Positions 1 to 8,278 of a stretch of 35,590 nt of DNA are shown piece by piece; the stretch's first letter is position 1, and each line of letters opens with the position of its first letter. The position numbers and the translations under genes are program-made. This stretch comes from Ignavibacteriota bacterium (GTDB taxonomy: Bacteria > Bacteroidota > Ignavibacteria > UBA10030), in contig PLMK01000076.1 of the NCBI GenBank assembly GCA_003142475.1, forward strand, positions 7,285 to 42,874, written 5' to 3'. The notes beneath the pieces are model-generated. The model was not told where the DNA came from. It ran no database searches and saw only the letters and a program-made list of their open reading frames with translations.

Positions 1-1
1 T

Positions 2-322
2 GGCGGTTCTTCTAAATTTAAGAAAGAAGCCCCCACGAAACTCCTCATAGATTTTGTTAGAGATTGGGGTAATGAGCATGGAGCTCATACGTTTCATCTT
101 GGAGGTGGGGTCGGTTCAATGCGAGACTCACTTTTTAATTTTAAAGAGGGTTTTTCTGATCGAAGGCATATTTTTTCTATCTGGCAAAAGATATTATTGC
201 CAGAAGAGTATAAATATTTATGTGATGCGAAAAATGATTTCAATAGGAAAAACAATTTAATAAACAGTAGCGGGTCTTTTTTCCCACTCTATCGATCTTT
301 AGCAGAGAAAATCATTCTATAA
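2..322 (+). CDS. FemAB/GNAT-like acyltransferase, C-terminal part (5' truncated by window edge)
   Basis: The reading frame is open from base 2 to the TAA at 320-322, so only the last ~106 residues are present. The stretch HLGGGVGSMRDSLFNFKEGF, followed by a Phe-Ser-Asp-Arg-Arg run and FFPLYRS near the end, matches what I recall of the C-termini of FemAB-like/GNAT-fold acyltransferases often found in polysaccharide clusters. Such enzymes usually transfer an aminoacyl or acyl group onto an envelope precursor. The start lies upstream of the window. The two shorter ATG-initiated frames in this stretch (54-260 in another frame, and 119-322) are a shadow and an internal start. The polysaccharide genes downstream fit an envelope role. 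The substrate is unknown. Confidence 0.7.
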   Translation, partial: GGSSKFKKEAPTKLLIDFVRDWGNEHGAHTFHLGGGVGSMRDSLFNFKEGFSDRRHIFSIWQKILLPEEYKYLCDAKNDFNRKNNLINSSGSFFPLYRSLAEKIIL

Positions 323-348
323 AGGTCAAGAACACATCAACATATTTC

Positions 349-358
349 AAAGGAGGTG
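349..358 (+). promoter_or_regulatory. Strong ribosome binding site of the GLUG-repeat gene
   Basis: AAAGGAGGTG is an almost full-length match to the anti-Shine-Dalgarno end of 16S rRNA. It sits about 7 bases before the ATG at 364 and fixes that start. Similarly strong sites precede the genes starting at 9944 (AAAGGAGGGG, 9925-9934) and at 19881 on the minus strand (AAAGGAGTGAG). Confidence 0.75.
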
Positions 359-363
359 TCGTT

Positions 364-1842
364 ATGAAGAACTTAATTAACAAATTGTTTTTTATGATAT
401 TAGTTCTGTCTATGCAGACTTTTTGTGCAGATTTTAGCGGAGGTACTGGAGATCCGGCAGACCCATACCAAATCACAACTGCCGCACAATTAAATTTAAT
501 CAGAGGCTTTAGTTACTCCATCAGTAGCTTTATTCTGGAAAATGATATCGATTTAGTAGCTTATCAAAGTGGAAGTGGTTGGCTGCCAATTGGAGATGAA
601 GTTAATGCGTTTAAAGGGAATTTTTATGGTCATAATCATAAAGTCACCGGATTAAAGATTGATACCGGCGCAAACTATAAAGGACTCTTTGGTATTGTTA
701 ACGGAGGTGAAATTGATAGTCTTGGCGTAGCAGTCAATATTACTATAACCGGGGAGGGTAGTAATGCTGGTGGTTTAATAGGTGTTGCACAAGGCAATTG
801 TACTATTAAAAACTGTTACAGTACAGGCAATATAACAAGTGCTAAAAATTTTGTCGGTGGTTTAGTTGGGTACTGTCCTGGTAGCGTCGTCATTTCAAAT
901 TGCTACAGTAGTGTCGTTGTGCAGGGTTATTCTTATGTTGGTGGCTTGGTGGGTGATGTGGATGCCGGTAGTATTTTAAATTGCTATAGTAGGGGTTCAG
1001 TTACTGGCACTTATTTATTTATTGGCGGTTTGATAGGAATTAATGGTGGGTCTACTATAACCAATTGCTTCTGGGATGTGGATGCTTCAACTCAGGCAGG
1101 CTCTGATGGCGGGACTGGCAAAAGCACAACTGAAATGAAAACAAAATCTACATATACTGGTTGGGATAATACTGGGACTATATGGAAGATTGACTTGACA
1201 GGCGTAATAAATTATGGGTATCCTTTCTTAGCATGGCAAGATGCAGGTGGTACAGCTTTACCTGTAGAACTGACTTCTTTTACATCGGCAGTAAATCAAA
1301 ACAGCGTAACCCTTAATTGGTCAACTGCAACAGAAGTTAATAACTATGGATTTGAAGTGGAGCGAAGATCTGTAAACAGTAAAGGGTCAACGGCGAACAA
1401 TTGGCAAAAAGTTGGATTTGTCTCCGGCAATGGAACTATCAACTCGCCAAAATCTTACTTTTATTCCGATGTAAGTCTTGCTTCTGGCCGATATGCGTAT
1501 CGTCTGAAACAAATTGATAACAATGGTGCGTTTAAGTATTCCCAAAGTATCGAATTGGGAGTGAATTTAGCGCCTGCAACAATCGGACTCAGTCAGAACT
1601 ATCCGAATCCATTTAATCCGAGCACACGGATTTCCTTCTCTGTTTTCAATACAGAGCAAGCAAAGTTAATCGTCTATAATTTGTTAGGACAGCCGGTGAT
1701 GACATTATTTGATGGTGTTGCAATCGGACAGCAAGCATATCAGTTGAGCTTTGATGCGTCAAAACTTGCCAGCGGAGTTTATTTCTATAAGTTAGAAACG
1801 CCTTCGCGAATCGATGTAAAAAGAATGCAATTGTTAAAGTAA
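364..1842 (+). CDS. Secreted GLUG-repeat protein with T9SS type A sorting domain
   Basis: This 492-residue protein begins with a Sec signal peptide (hydrophobic residues ~8-20, likely cleavage after Ala22). Residues ~135-245 hold GLUG-like repeats, with recurring GGLVG and NCYS motifs ending in an NCFWDVD element, as in bacterial adhesins and filamentous surface proteins. A linker from ~298 (LPVELTSF, then LNWSTATEVNNYGFEVERR) is shared with the other T9SS proteins of this window. The C-terminal ~85 residues form a type A sorting domain (YPNPFNPST, LLGQPV, SGVYFYKLE), known to direct export through the type IX system and attachment or release at the surface. Its place between a FemAB-like gene and the sugar genes may be coincidental. 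The ligand is unknown; surface adhesion is an inference. Confidence 0.85.
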   Translation: MKNLINKLFFMILVLSMQTFCADFSGGTGDPADPYQITTAAQLNLIRGFSYSISSFILENDIDLVAYQSGSGWLPIGDEVNAFKGNFYGHNHKVTGLKIDTGANYKGLFGIVNGGEIDSLGVAVNITITGEGSNAGGLIGVAQGNCTIKNCYSTGNITSAKNFVGGLVGYCPGSVVISNCYSSVVVQGYSYVGGLVGDVDAGSILNCYSRGSVTGTYLFIGGLIGINGGSTITNCFWDVDASTQAGSDGGTGKSTTEMKTKSTYTGWDNTGTIWKIDLTGVINYGYPFLAWQDAGGTALPVELTSFTSAVNQNSVTLNWSTATEVNNYGFEVERRSVNSKGSTANNWQKVGFVSGNGTINSPKSYFYSDVSLASGRYAYRLKQIDNNGAFKYSQSIELGVNLAPATIGLSQNYPNPFNPSTRISFSVFNTEQAKLIVYNLLGQPVMTLFDGVAIGQQAYQLSFDASKLASGVYFYKLETPSRIDVKRMQLLK

Positions 1843-1930
1843 TAGTATATTTTTTGTTAAGAATTTATATTTAATTGGTTTGAAGTAAATTTATAATTCT
1901 ATCTAAATTAGTTGCTCAACATGTATTTAA

Positions 1931-2104
1931 TGTAAGTATGAAATTAATGCCGAAGGGTATAAAGCTTTAGGTTCGGCACAGTACGCATTGCAAAGAAATA
2001 CTGATGAAATGTTTTTAATTGCGCCATTGGCGATATATAACCATTTATCTGGACACGAGTCCATCGAAAAAAGTATAACAATTATCGAATGGAGAATGAT
2101 GTGA
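1931..2104 (+). pseudogene. Coding-like C-terminal gene fragment without a start codon
   Basis: An open frame of 57 codons follows the TAA at 1928-1930 and ends with TGA at 2102-2104. It has no ATG near its beginning. The translation is amphipathic and protein-like (for example AEGYKALGSAQYALQRNTDE, then IEKSITIIEWRMM), unlike random AT-rich sequence. Its TGA overlaps the GTG at 2101 (GTGA), the usual layout of coupled neighbours in an operon. I read it as the 3' remnant of a gene that once preceded the acetyltransferase and lost its 5' part. I do not recognise the family. It could still be a chance open frame. Confidence 0.4.
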
Positions 2105-2838
2105 TAGTGAAAGACGATGCCATTCGTGTTGTTGTACTGGGTGCAGGCGAACATGCCAAAATGATTGCTGACGCAATTCTCAATTCAGGATTAAAAAGTA
2201 AGGGTTTTGACCTTGTAGGATTTTTGAATGACAATCCCGCTTTACTAAACCAGTGCATTCTTGATAGACCCGTTCTTGGGTCGATTGATGATTTGAAGAA
2301 TGTGCCGCACGATGCGGTGGTTGTGGGAATCGGAGAAAACGAAAGCTGGTGCCGTCTTTTCGAGTTGTTAACTTCCCGTGGAGAAAAGTTCACGACTATC
2401 ATTCATTCATCTGCAGTTATTGCTTCAGATGTGAAAATTGGCGTAGGAACTGTTGTACTTGCCAGCGTAGTCATCAATACAGGGGCTGATATTAAAAACA
2501 ATGTCATTCTTAATACGAGCTGTACTATGGATCATGATTGTGTAGTCGGATCGCATTCGCACATATGTCCAGGTGCCCATCTTGGTGGAAACGTTTGTGT
2601 GGGGGAAGGATCGTGGATTGGAATTAGTAGTACCGTTTTCCATAAAATAAGTATAGGTGGATGGGCGACCGTTATCAATGATGTCTTAGCTAACACAACG
2701 GTTGTAGATGTCCCTGCTAAAGAATTGCCGCTGCAACGATCTAAGCAACGTTTTAATCGCAACTTCTATATAAACACTCAGTCGACAAGTCAGTCAGCAT
2801 ATCCAAGCGTACATGCATCTTCAGAAATAATATCGTAA
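2101..2838 (+). CDS. NeuD/PglD-family sugar O/N-acyltransferase
   Basis: The product (~245 residues) starts with a Rossmann-like motif VVVLGAGEHAK, typical of the N-terminal nucleotide-sugar-binding lobe of the NeuD/PglD/PerB family. From residue ~100 it continues with left-handed beta-helix hexapeptide repeats (VKIGVGTVVLASVVINTGAD, then CVVGSHSHICPGAHLGGNV). Such enzymes use acetyl-CoA to acetylate sialic acid or a 4-amino nucleotide sugar; His in HDCVVG is the likely catalytic base position. The GTG at 2101 has GGAG six bases upstream and overlaps the preceding fragment's stop. An ATG at 2089 would add four residues but has no visible ribosome site. A PglE-like aminotransferase and a PglF-like dehydratase occur at 14331-17577, so a PglD role is plausible but unproven. 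Confidence 0.85.
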   Translation: MIVKDDAIRVVVLGAGEHAKMIADAILNSGLKSKGFDLVGFLNDNPALLNQCILDRPVLGSIDDLKNVPHDAVVVGIGENESWCRLFELLTSRGEKFTTIIHSSAVIASDVKIGVGTVVLASVVINTGADIKNNVILNTSCTMDHDCVVGSHSHICPGAHLGGNVCVGEGSWIGISSTVFHKISIGGWATVINDVLANTTVVDVPAKELPLQRSKQRFNRNFYINTQSTSQSAYPSVHASSEIIS

Positions 2839-2844
2839 GACCAT

Positions 2845-3897
2845 ATGCAGATAGATAAGACAAAATCGAGTCACACGCATGGTGAAAAGCAGTACGCTAT
2901 AGCAGATGTAAATATCTTGTTTACCAGCGCAGGGAGACGGGTGGAGTTGCTCTGGGCATTCCGGAATGCGTACAAATCTCTAGGTTTGCATGGTCGTATT
3001 GTCGCTCTTGACGCTAATTCTTTAGCTCCTTCTCTTTTAGTGGCAGATCGGTCATATCTTGTCCCTCCACTCTCATCGCAAGAATATATTCCTAGGCTTG
3101 TATCTATTTGTCGGAAGGAACAGATCAGGCTAGTGTTTCCTCTTATTGACCCGGACATAACAATGCTTGCAGAAAATCTCGATGTTATAAAAAAGACAGA
3201 AGCGGAGGTTGTAGTTATTTCAAAAGAGTCCGTTGCAATTACAACAGATAAATGGCTCACCAAAGAGTTTTTCAATCGTATCGGTGTTCCAAATCCATGC
3301 TCATGGTTACCGGAAGACATAGATCCGGAGACGGTTTCGTATCCTCTCTTCATCAAACCTCGTTGTGGAAGCGCTGGTAAAGACTCCTTCAAGGTCGAGA
3401 ATGCAGATCAACTGAAGTTTTTTGTAAAATATGTACGCCAACCCATCATCCAAGAATTCCTGTCAGGCCCAGAAATCACAAACGACGTCATTTGCGACTT
3501 AAAAGGTAAGGTGCTTGCTGTAGTGTCTCGTGAGAGAATTGAGGTAAGATCGGGTGAAGTTTCAAAAGGCGTCACTATCTACGATGAAAAAATCACAAAC
3601 ACATGTATTCGAATTGTGGAAGCACTGGGAGGGAAGGGGCAAATCACCATTCAATGCATTATGAAAAATGGCACACCGCAATTCACTGAGATCAATGCAC
3701 GCTTTGGAGGTGGGGCTCCACTTGGAATCGCGTCTGGTTGTGACGCGCCGCGATGGTTGTTAGCACAGGCGGCCGGACTTTCTGTCGATATCCCGCCTCT
3801 TGGCAGCTACAAAGTGGGTTTGTATGTGACTCGTTTTGATGATTCATTCTTTCTGACAGAGTATGAACGTGACAGAATTGCGCGCAGTTCTCTTTGA
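2845..3897 (+). CDS. ATP-grasp domain ligase
   Basis: A 350-residue protein. Its N-terminal pre-ATP-grasp domain begins with NILFTSAGRRVELL (residues ~23-36), as in carbamoyl-phosphate-synthase-like ligases. The ATP-grasp domain follows, with PLFIKPRCGSAGKDS around Lys171, the hinge segment IIQEFLSG (~201-208), and the metal-binding E-x-N-x-R (Glu282, Asn284, Arg286) before a glycine-rich GGGAP. ATP-grasp enzymes activate a carboxylate as acyl phosphate and join it to an amine or thiol. Those in polysaccharide clusters probably add an amide-linked amino acid, but the substrate here is unknown. The gene starts six bases after the preceding stop and overlaps the next gene by 35 bases, so the three are likely co-translated. 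Confidence 0.85.
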   Translation: MQIDKTKSSHTHGEKQYAIADVNILFTSAGRRVELLWAFRNAYKSLGLHGRIVALDANSLAPSLLVADRSYLVPPLSSQEYIPRLVSICRKEQIRLVFPLIDPDITMLAENLDVIKKTEAEVVVISKESVAITTDKWLTKEFFNRIGVPNPCSWLPEDIDPETVSYPLFIKPRCGSAGKDSFKVENADQLKFFVKYVRQPIIQEFLSGPEITNDVICDLKGKVLAVVSRERIEVRSGEVSKGVTIYDEKITNTCIRIVEALGGKGQITIQCIMKNGTPQFTEINARFGGGAPLGIASGCDAPRWLLAQAAGLSVDIPPLGSYKVGLYVTRFDDSFFLTEYERDRIARSSL

Positions 3898-4579
3898 TCT
3901 CGATGATACGCTCTATCCTGAATCTGAGTTCGTTCTCAGTGGATTTCGTGCCGTTGCGCGATGGGGAAAGGATAGACTAGGCATTTCTGAGGAGAAGAGT
4001 TACAATCGCCTAAGAGGGATGTTCTACAATGGAATTCGTGGAAGAACATTCGACCTCTGGTTGGAGGAGTTAGACCTTGCAGATCCGAAATATATAAATT
4101 TGGCAATAGATATCTATCGTGAACATGTCCCAGTCATCCGACCATTTCCTGAAGTTCCTAATCTCCTTAAGAATCTACAGAAGCACTACATTCTTGGAAT
4201 AGTGACAGATGGTAACTGGCGGATGCAAGAGCGAAAGATAAAAGTTCTTGCCATATCAGATTTCTTTACGACCATGGTTTTGACAGATAAACTGGGACCA
4301 GATTACTGGAAACCCTCGCCAAAACCTTTCCTGGTTGCTCTGAAGCAGCTTGGTGTTGAAGCGGGAACTGCCTGCTATGTGGGAGACAATATCGGGAAGG
4401 ACTTTTGGGGTGCTCGAAAGATTGGGTTAACAACAATCTGGGTTCGAAGAAATGACGGAATCTACAGCGGCACAGAACCTCCAACACGAGATCATATCCC
4501 GGACTACACGATTGATTCACTAAGCAAACTTGAAAGTATCTTTTCCGCTAAGCGAGATAATCATAATCATCATTCATGA
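3863..4579 (+). CDS. HAD-superfamily hydrolase (phosphatase-like)
   Basis: A 238-residue protein with all four HAD motifs: nucleophile motif FDLDDTLY (Asp12, Asp14), motif II Thr115 in GIVTDGN, motif III Lys150 in WKPSPKPF, and motif IV GDNIGKD (Asp175, Asp180). The helical cap at ~20-95 marks a subfamily I phosphatase or dehalogenase fold. Motif I begins within ten residues of the ATG, so the start cannot be downstream of the ATP-grasp stop and the 35-base overlap must be real. Such overlap suggests fixed stoichiometry or a shared pathway, perhaps dephosphorylating a sugar or acyl intermediate. The substrate cannot be read from sequence. The histidine-rich tail (HNHHS) is of unknown meaning. 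Confidence 0.85.
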   Translation: MNVTELRAVLFDLDDTLYPESEFVLSGFRAVARWGKDRLGISEEKSYNRLRGMFYNGIRGRTFDLWLEELDLADPKYINLAIDIYREHVPVIRPFPEVPNLLKNLQKHYILGIVTDGNWRMQERKIKVLAISDFFTTMVLTDKLGPDYWKPSPKPFLVALKQLGVEAGTACYVGDNIGKDFWGARKIGLTTIWVRRNDGIYSGTEPPTRDHIPDYTIDSLSKLESIFSAKRDNHNHHS

Positions 4580-4641
4580 GTCTGCTCTCATCCGATATTA
4601 TAGGTAAGTTCATGATAGTATTTTGAAAGGAAAAATAAAAG

Positions 4642-6237
4642 ATGGCAATTCAGGAACAGATAATCAGTTCGAATCGGTACTTTTCAAATTTCAAATTTGT
4701 AACTTGGGCATCGAATTGCAGAACCTCGACGATATGGTGGATCATTTTTATACTTGCGAGTACGTTATATGGATTAACTGCCCAAACTAGTGTGGCATGG
4801 CAGGACAGCGGGACATTTCAATGGAGAATTTTAATTGGTGATTACGTAGGTACGTTTGGACTTGTCTGTGCTCATCCAATGCTTATTCTGTTGGGCCAGA
4901 TCGCGAAGCTGATCCCCATAGGTAATATACTCTGGAGAATAAACTTCATCAGTGGATTAGGAATGGCTATTGCATTAGCGAACTTCATGGCGCTCGTCAC
5001 GCTCATTACTAATAATCGAAAAGTAGCCGTACTCTTTACAGTCATATTGGGATTTTCGCATTTGGTGTGGTGGATTGCTACTATAGTGGAAAGCTATACA
5101 TGGGTAGTGGCTGGATTGACACTGGAGTTATGGCTGCTCGTGAAGCTCATTCGAGATCCACGATGGTCGCTACTCGTTCTTTTGGCTTTTGTTAATGGTC
5201 TTACGTTTTCATTTCATGATTTTGCAACTTTAACATTACCTGTATATGTTTTATTGTCAGTCTACCTAGTATGGAAGAAACAGATACCGGTGTGGTCGTT
5301 GGGCTTGGCTTCGGTCGCTTTCTTAATCGGTGGAGCATTATTTATAAGCTTGATTGTTTGCGCTGCGGTCGAAAGTGGCAATATAGTTACTGCTATTTCC
5401 TCGGCGTTGTTTGGTCCGTCAAGAGGAATAATCTTGAATACGTCCTTGATTACGCCATACACTCGTGCTAATGCAGCACTCGCCTCTCTTAGCTTTATGA
5501 ATATCATCCTCCCACTGGCAGTAGTCGGTGTGATCAGATTTCGTAAGGATTTAGGAAACATTCTTGCCCTTGCGCTAGGTGCTATCACCTTTATTGAAAT
5601 TGTCTTCATTATTCGTCTAGGATCGGAAGATCAATTCTCATTAATGCTTCCGGCTATGACGGTAATCTCTCTTGCTTCTGCTATTGGGGCGAGTTATCTC
5701 GTTCAGATCTCTAATCGTTGGCGGCAGACAGTTATGGTCTTAGGTTATGCTTCAGTTATTTGCATGCCGCTAATTTATGGATTTCTCCCTAGTGTTCTGC
5801 GCGGTTTAGGGGTTGAGGTACAAAGAACTCGAATGCTGCCATTTAGAGACGAAATGCGCTATTTTATTACGCCATGGAGACAGAATGAAAAATCGGCCCA
5901 GTTATTTTCAGAAACGGCACTGCATCAGGCCGCGCCGGAAGGTATCATAATTGGAGATAATACCACAAGGTATCCACTCTTGATTACGCGATTGTTGAAC
6001 TCAAATATGCACCTTGCAGTAATTCAGTTGGGTGGAAAACCTCTTCCATCATATGATAGCCATCCAGAGAAATTCCGCCAGTTATTAGGTGATCGTCCTC
6101 TTTATATTGTCTCTCCAATTCCAGGATATATCAATGGATTTGATAAAATCTTGCATGACGCCGAAGTACAAAAGCGTCCAGGTGAAGTGATCTATAGAGT
6201 TTTTTGGAAGAAGACGCAGAATGAAAAAGAGAATTAA
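4642..6237 (+). CDS. Multi-pass membrane protein, DUF2723/GT-C glycosyltransferase-like
   Basis: A 531-residue protein with about ten or more hydrophobic segments from residue ~31 to ~400 and a soluble C-terminal ~130 residues. After the first helix a loop reads WQDSGTFQWR (Asp55-Ser-Gly), followed by AHPM (His78-Pro). This D-S-G...H-P layout is what I associate with the first periplasmic loop of DUF2723 proteins, a GT-C-fold group thought to use lipid-linked sugars. AAAGGA precedes the ATG. By family logic it would move a sugar from an undecaprenyl carrier outside the inner membrane, onto a glycan or protein. It has no O-antigen ligase signature that I can identify. Function is inferred from fold only. 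Confidence 0.65.
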   Translation: MAIQEQIISSNRYFSNFKFVTWASNCRTSTIWWIIFILASTLYGLTAQTSVAWQDSGTFQWRILIGDYVGTFGLVCAHPMLILLGQIAKLIPIGNILWRINFISGLGMAIALANFMALVTLITNNRKVAVLFTVILGFSHLVWWIATIVESYTWVVAGLTLELWLLVKLIRDPRWSLLVLLAFVNGLTFSFHDFATLTLPVYVLLSVYLVWKKQIPVWSLGLASVAFLIGGALFISLIVCAAVESGNIVTAISSALFGPSRGIILNTSLITPYTRANAALASLSFMNIILPLAVVGVIRFRKDLGNILALALGAITFIEIVFIIRLGSEDQFSLMLPAMTVISLASAIGASYLVQISNRWRQTVMVLGYASVICMPLIYGFLPSVLRGLGVEVQRTRMLPFRDEMRYFITPWRQNEKSAQLFSETALHQAAPEGIIIGDNTTRYPLLITRLLNSNMHLAVIQLGGKPLPSYDSHPEKFRQLLGDRPLYIVSPIPGYINGFDKILHDAEVQKRPGEVIYRVFWKKTQNEKEN

Positions 6238-6381
6238 ATTCAGTTGCCGATTTTGGAACAATATTATTTTTTCAAGGAGTGTTATACGATAATGTTGTAA
6301 TAGTTGATTTTCTATTAAAATGGTTCTTTGTTTTATGAATGCTTATTTAAATTCTCGTTTGAGTCTTACAAAAGGAAATCT

Positions 6382-7362
6382 ATGACAACAGATCAAAATA
6401 CTACTAAGCCATACGCTGGATTATCACTCGACTTAGATAATGAATGGTCATATTTAAAAGCTCACGGCGATCCGATCTGGAGGAATTTTCCTTCATACAT
6501 TAACCTTGTGATTCCAAGAATTCTCTCCCTTTTAGCGGAATTCAATGTCAAAATAACGTTTTTCATTGTCGGGAAAGATGCCGACTTTGAGAAAAACCAC
6601 GAAGCTCTTTCCTCAATTGTAGAGGCAGGACATAGTGTAGGTAACCATTCGCAGAATCATGAACCATGGATGCGAGAAGAAGCGTCAGAACAAGAAATCG
6701 GTCAAGCAGAAGAGCTTCTTGAACAAGTGACGGGTATGCGTCCTATTGGTTTTCGAGGACCGGGATATAGTATGTCAAATCAGACATTAAAAGTCCTTGC
6801 GCAGCGAGGGTACAAGTACGATTCGTCGACTCTTCCATCATTCATGGGGCCACTTGCTAGAGCGTACTACTTCATGAACACGTCCTTGAATTTGAAGCAG
6901 AAAGAGGAACGTGGTACACTTTTTGGAACCTTTCGAGATGGTTTAAGGCCATTGAAGCCATATCTGTGGCAGATTGGAGATTCGACGCTGACGGAAATTC
7001 CTGTGACCACATTTCCTCTCTTCAGAGTACCTTTCCATTTCAGCTATGTATTGTACATTAGTACATATTCTCCAATTCTCGCCCGGACATATTGGCGTTC
7101 GGCATTACGTTCATGTCGTCTCGCAGGTATAGAACCGACTCTTTTGCTCCATTCCTTAGATTTCTTGGGCAGCGAAGATGTCACAACGCTTTCGTTCTTT
7201 CCAGGAATGAACATGCGGTCTGATGTCAAACTTGGGCGTATTCGGAATTATCTCGCCGATCTTATTGCCGAGCATACAGTGATCTCTTTAAATAAATATG
7301 CTGAGATTCTGCAGTCACGTGTCAAATTGAAAATCAAGTTCCCTGATTTCCGTACTCCCTGA
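6382..7362 (+). CDS. Polysaccharide deacetylase family protein (NodB-like, CE4)
   Basis: A 326-residue protein with the NodB homology motifs in order: catalytic and metal aspartates in SLDLDNEW (Asp17, Asp19), metal histidines in GNHSQNHEPW (His89, His93), and FRGPGYS (Arg125-Pro127), with a late His in LLLHSLDF. No signal peptide is visible, so it probably acts in the cytoplasm on a nucleotide- or lipid-linked sugar. I chose ATG 6382, preceded by AAAGGAAA, over the TTG at 6328, which adds 18 residues without family resemblance. It deacetylates an N- or O-acetyl sugar by family knowledge; the sugar is unknown. The next gene begins 8 bases after its stop. Confidence 0.85.
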   Translation: MTTDQNTTKPYAGLSLDLDNEWSYLKAHGDPIWRNFPSYINLVIPRILSLLAEFNVKITFFIVGKDADFEKNHEALSSIVEAGHSVGNHSQNHEPWMREEASEQEIGQAEELLEQVTGMRPIGFRGPGYSMSNQTLKVLAQRGYKYDSSTLPSFMGPLARAYYFMNTSLNLKQKEERGTLFGTFRDGLRPLKPYLWQIGDSTLTEIPVTTFPLFRVPFHFSYVLYISTYSPILARTYWRSALRSCRLAGIEPTLLLHSLDFLGSEDVTTLSFFPGMNMRSDVKLGRIRNYLADLIAEHTVISLNKYAEILQSRVKLKIKFPDFRTP

Positions 7363-7370
7363 CTTGTACC

Positions 7371-8135
7371 ATGATAGCAGCCACTGTTAAACATATGGAG
7401 ATTTACAACAGCACGTCAGATAAAACATTATTGAACTGGCAGTGGAAGGAACCAAGTCTAAGAAATATCACTCACCTTATTCTCAAGTTAGCTTCTCACA
7501 GCGGCGGTAAGGCATTAGATGTTGGATGCGGGACCGGGAGAGTTTCTTTCGCACTTGCCGACCATGGCTATGATGTTCTGGGAATCGATATTGAAGAACG
7601 AGTTATTAGGCTTGCACGCTTGATTGAAGAAAGCAGAAAGCGCCGTGTGCGGTTCGAAGTTTCAGATTATAGCAGAGCCGATTTAGTTCAGCAGAACTTC
7701 TATGATATCATTGTGTGTTCCGAAGTTCTTGAACACGTGGCTGATTACCATCGTTTAGTCGAGAACATGCACGCTGCACTGAAACCTCGCGGCCGCATCA
7801 TCATTACAGTCCCATTATACCCGAGAAGGTGGTCAGTTATTGATAAATATGGAGGCCATATTCGTAGATTTACCGTTGATCAAATGGAAAAGGAATTGAA
7901 TAAATTTTGTAACGTGAGGACTTTTATAACAGGATTTCCGTTCTACAGATTGATCGTACTTACACATCTGGCAAAACTCCGGCTGCTTAGACAGAAGCAC
8001 TCAAACGAGAAAATTTGGGAAAAAACAGGTACGCCTTTGCTTGCAGCCTTATTATATCCTTTTGTTCGGCTTGATAATTTTTTCGCTTTTACGCGTTTGG
8101 GGGATATGCTTATTATATGGGGGGATAAATGCTGA
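7371..8135 (+). CDS. Class I SAM-dependent methyltransferase
   Basis: A 254-residue protein with motif I LDVGCGTG at residues 49-56, an acidic residue after beta-2 (GIDIEE), and the post-motif SEVLEHV at ~117-123, followed by LKPRGRIIITVPLY. These are the hallmarks of the UbiE/COQ5-like (Methyltransf_11) group. Genes of this type in polysaccharide loci usually O-methylate a sugar or the terminal residue of a chain. The start is not firm: ATG 7371 lacks a clear ribosome site, and ATG 7395 would remove eight residues. Confidence 0.85.
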   Translation: MIAATVKHMEIYNSTSDKTLLNWQWKEPSLRNITHLILKLASHSGGKALDVGCGTGRVSFALADHGYDVLGIDIEERVIRLARLIEESRKRRVRFEVSDYSRADLVQQNFYDIIVCSEVLEHVADYHRLVENMHAALKPRGRIIITVPLYPRRWSVIDKYGGHIRRFTVDQMEKELNKFCNVRTFITGFPFYRLIVLTHLAKLRLLRQKHSNEKIWEKTGTPLLAALLYPFVRLDNFFAFTRLGDMLIIWGDKC

Positions 8136-8278
8136 GGTATTTCTTAAAACCATTGAACATATCGACAGACATTATTATTCTTCACATGCGCTGTCGTTTG
8201 AAGATCACTATTTCAAACCTGGCGGATAGTGAAAATGTGAAGCCGCTGGGACAATTAAAGGGAATGTTATGCATTTGA
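8129..8278 (+). pseudogene. Small ORF, possible radical SAM gene remnant
   Basis: A 49-residue frame starts at ATG 8129 after a GGGGGG stretch. It overlaps the end of the preceding methyltransferase and the start of the next gene (8269). The N-terminus MLRYFLKPLNISTDIIILHM and the later RCRLK...ADSENVKPLGQL resemble the beginning of radical SAM enzymes in sugar clusters, but the CxxxCxxC iron-sulfur motif expected just after RCRLK is absent. I read it as the decayed 5' end of such a gene. It could instead be a small unrelated protein or chance. Confidence 0.3.
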
